Translations under genes and position numbers: made by a program
Shown: piece after piece, positions 5,837-6,880 of the stretch
Layout of the letters: every line of letters begins with the position of its first letter
How positions within the stretch are numbered: the first letter of the stretch is position 1
Source: Spirochaetia bacterium UBA2205
Lineage (GTDB): Bacteria > Spirochaetota > UBA4802 > UB4802
Assembly (NCBI GenBank): GCA_002328585.1
Contig: DCUV01000053.1
Coordinates: 1-6,880, forward strand
Direction of reading: 5' to 3'
DNA length: 6,880 nt
The notes under the pieces: generated by a model
Database searches by the model: none
What the model was told of the DNA's origin: nothing
Seen by the model: only the letters and a program-made list of their open reading frames with translations

Positions 5837-6880
5837 TTATTTCATTAATCCTAACAGTTTAGCAATTTGCGGGTAAAAGTGAACAACAACTCCAGCAAAA
5901 ACTACTGATACCATACTCATAAGCTTTAAAAGAATATTAAGTGATGGTCCGGAAGTGTCCTTAAATGGATCGCCTACCGTGTCACCTATAACACCAGCCT
6001 TATGCGGATCAGAGCCTTTTCCACCATAGTTGCCTTTTTCAATAAATTTCTTTGCATTATCCCATGCACCACCGGCGTTATTGAGCATACAAGCAAGTGA
6101 AAAACCAGCTGCCAATGCACCTGCTAATACTCCTGTTGTTCCTGCAACACCCAGCAGTAAACCAGCAGCTATAGGTACTGTTAAAGCTAATATTGAAGGA
6201 AGGATCATCTTTCTTTGTGCACCTGCTGTTGAAATCATAACACAACGGGCATAATCTGGTTTCTGAGTACCTTTCAAAATACCAGGGAATTCCTTGAATT
6301 GGCGTCGCACTTCTTCAACCATTGCGCCTGCAGCCTTGCCAACTGCTTTAATAGTAAGAGCAGTAATTAAGAAAGCCATCATTGCTCCCAGGAACAATCC
6401 AGCTATAACCATTGGATTTAACAGTGTAATATCGTATGCCCTAACAAAATCACCAATTGTTGCATTTTTAATTAAAACGTTATTTAAATCAGCTGTTACA
6501 TTTTCTGGCATAAAATTATAAAATTTTATGGTGCCAACCTGAAAAAAGCCATCTATACTTCGTGCAGCGTACTTACTAATCCACATTTTAACTTCTTCAA
6601 TATATGCAGCAATAAGCGCCATAGCAGTAAGAGCCGCAGAACCTATAGCAAAACCCTTTCCTATAGCAGCGGTGGTATTACCCAGCATATCAAGCGCATC
6701 AGTCTTTGTTCTTACTTCTTTGCCCAACCCGCTCATTTCAGCATTGCCGCCGGCATTGTCAGCTATTGGACCATAAGCATCGGTTGCCAGCGTGATACCT
6801 AATGTGGAGAGCATACCAACTGCAGCAAATGCAATACCATAAAGCCCTTTTGATACTGCGTGTGGATCTGATGCAAATCC
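5837..6880 (-). CDS. hppA: Membrane-bound ion-pumping pyrophosphatase, C-terminal half (K+-dependent type; N-terminus outside the window)
   Basis: The reading frame is open from the right edge (GFASDPHAVSKGLYG...) to a TAA at 5839-5837, giving 347 residues, about half of the usual 670-800. The family hydrolyses pyrophosphate and pumps H+ or Na+ across the membrane. Visible motifs, numbered within the fragment, are DAYGPIADNAGG (34-45), NNAGGAWDNAKK (267-278) and GDTVGDPFKDTSGPSLN (299-315), which carry the conserved acidic residues that bind Mg-PPi. The stretch GNTTAAIGKG (67-76) has Ala where K+-independent enzymes have Lys, which marks the K+-dependent class. Several hydrophobic helices alternate with these loops. 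The N-terminal helices that help decide between H+ and Na+ pumping are missing, so the ion cannot be called. The ATG at 6814 is an internal Met, not the start. The gene ends against the bidirectional terminator. Confidence 0.95.
   Translation of the reverse strand, partial: GFASDPHAVSKGLYGIAFAAVGMLSTLGITLATDAYGPIADNAGGNAEMSGLGKEVRTKTDALDMLGNTTAAIGKGFAIGSAALTAMALIAAYIEEVKMWISKYAARSIDGFFQVGTIKFYNFMPENVTADLNNVLIKNATIGDFVRAYDITLLNPMVIAGLFLGAMMAFLITALTIKAVGKAAGAMVEEVRRQFKEFPGILKGTQKPDYARCVMISTAGAQRKMILPSILALTVPIAAGLLLGVAGTTGVLAGALAAGFSLACMLNNAGGAWDNAKKFIEKGNYGGKGSDPHKAGVIGDTVGDPFKDTSGPSLNILLKLMSMVSVVFAGVVVHFYPQIAKLLGLMK

Overview
The window is an AT-rich piece of bacterial chromosome with ordinary housekeeping content: a purine biosynthesis pair (purL-purQ), the C-terminal half of a membrane pyrophosphatase (hppA), a small conserved-looking protein of unknown function, and the N-terminal half of a membrane sensor. 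Starts are ATG with Shine-Dalgarno (SD) sites where visible, and the genetic code looks standard. The PurL is a long form (995 aa) with a PurS-like N-terminal region but no glutaminase domain, paired with a 269-aa PurQ. Together with a K+-dependent type pyrophosphatase and a Cache-type sensor, this suggests a Gram-negative anaerobe or facultative anaerobe of a Spirochaetota, Desulfobacterota or Deferribacterota kind. That placement is an inference and is weak.

Layout. 1-1025 (minus): a dCache-like sensor that runs off the left edge. 1026-1337: AT-rich spacer with a plausible promoter for the sensor and a short GC-rich segment that may be a repeat remnant. 1338-2147 (minus): purQ. 2156-5143 (minus): purL, 8 nt upstream of purQ and surely co-transcribed with it. 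5144-5508: divergent intergenic region. 5509-5799 (plus): 96-aa protein with a near-perfect ribosome binding site. 5801-5834: bidirectional terminator between convergent genes. 5837-6880 (minus): hppA, whose 5' half lies beyond the right edge.

PurL and PurQ together make FGAM from FGAR, the fourth step of IMP synthesis: PurQ releases ammonia from glutamine and PurL uses it with ATP. Purine nucleotide synthesis yields pyrophosphate, which a membrane pyrophosphatase can use to pump H+ or Na+, but nothing here shows coregulation of hppA with purLQ.

The most interesting unexplained structure is in the purL leader. On the purL-coding strand there is a promoter-like pair, then a 10-bp perfect inverted repeat enclosing 28 nt, then a GC-rich hairpin with a T-tract (an intrinsic terminator), all upstream of the purL start. 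No gene on that strand lies between this terminator and the divergently oriented small gene. This looks like either a transcription attenuator or riboswitch-like leader controlling purLQ, or a separate RNA of about 100 nt. It does not match any purine-related riboswitch consensus that I can recall. I found no mobile element, CRISPR array, tRNA or rRNA.
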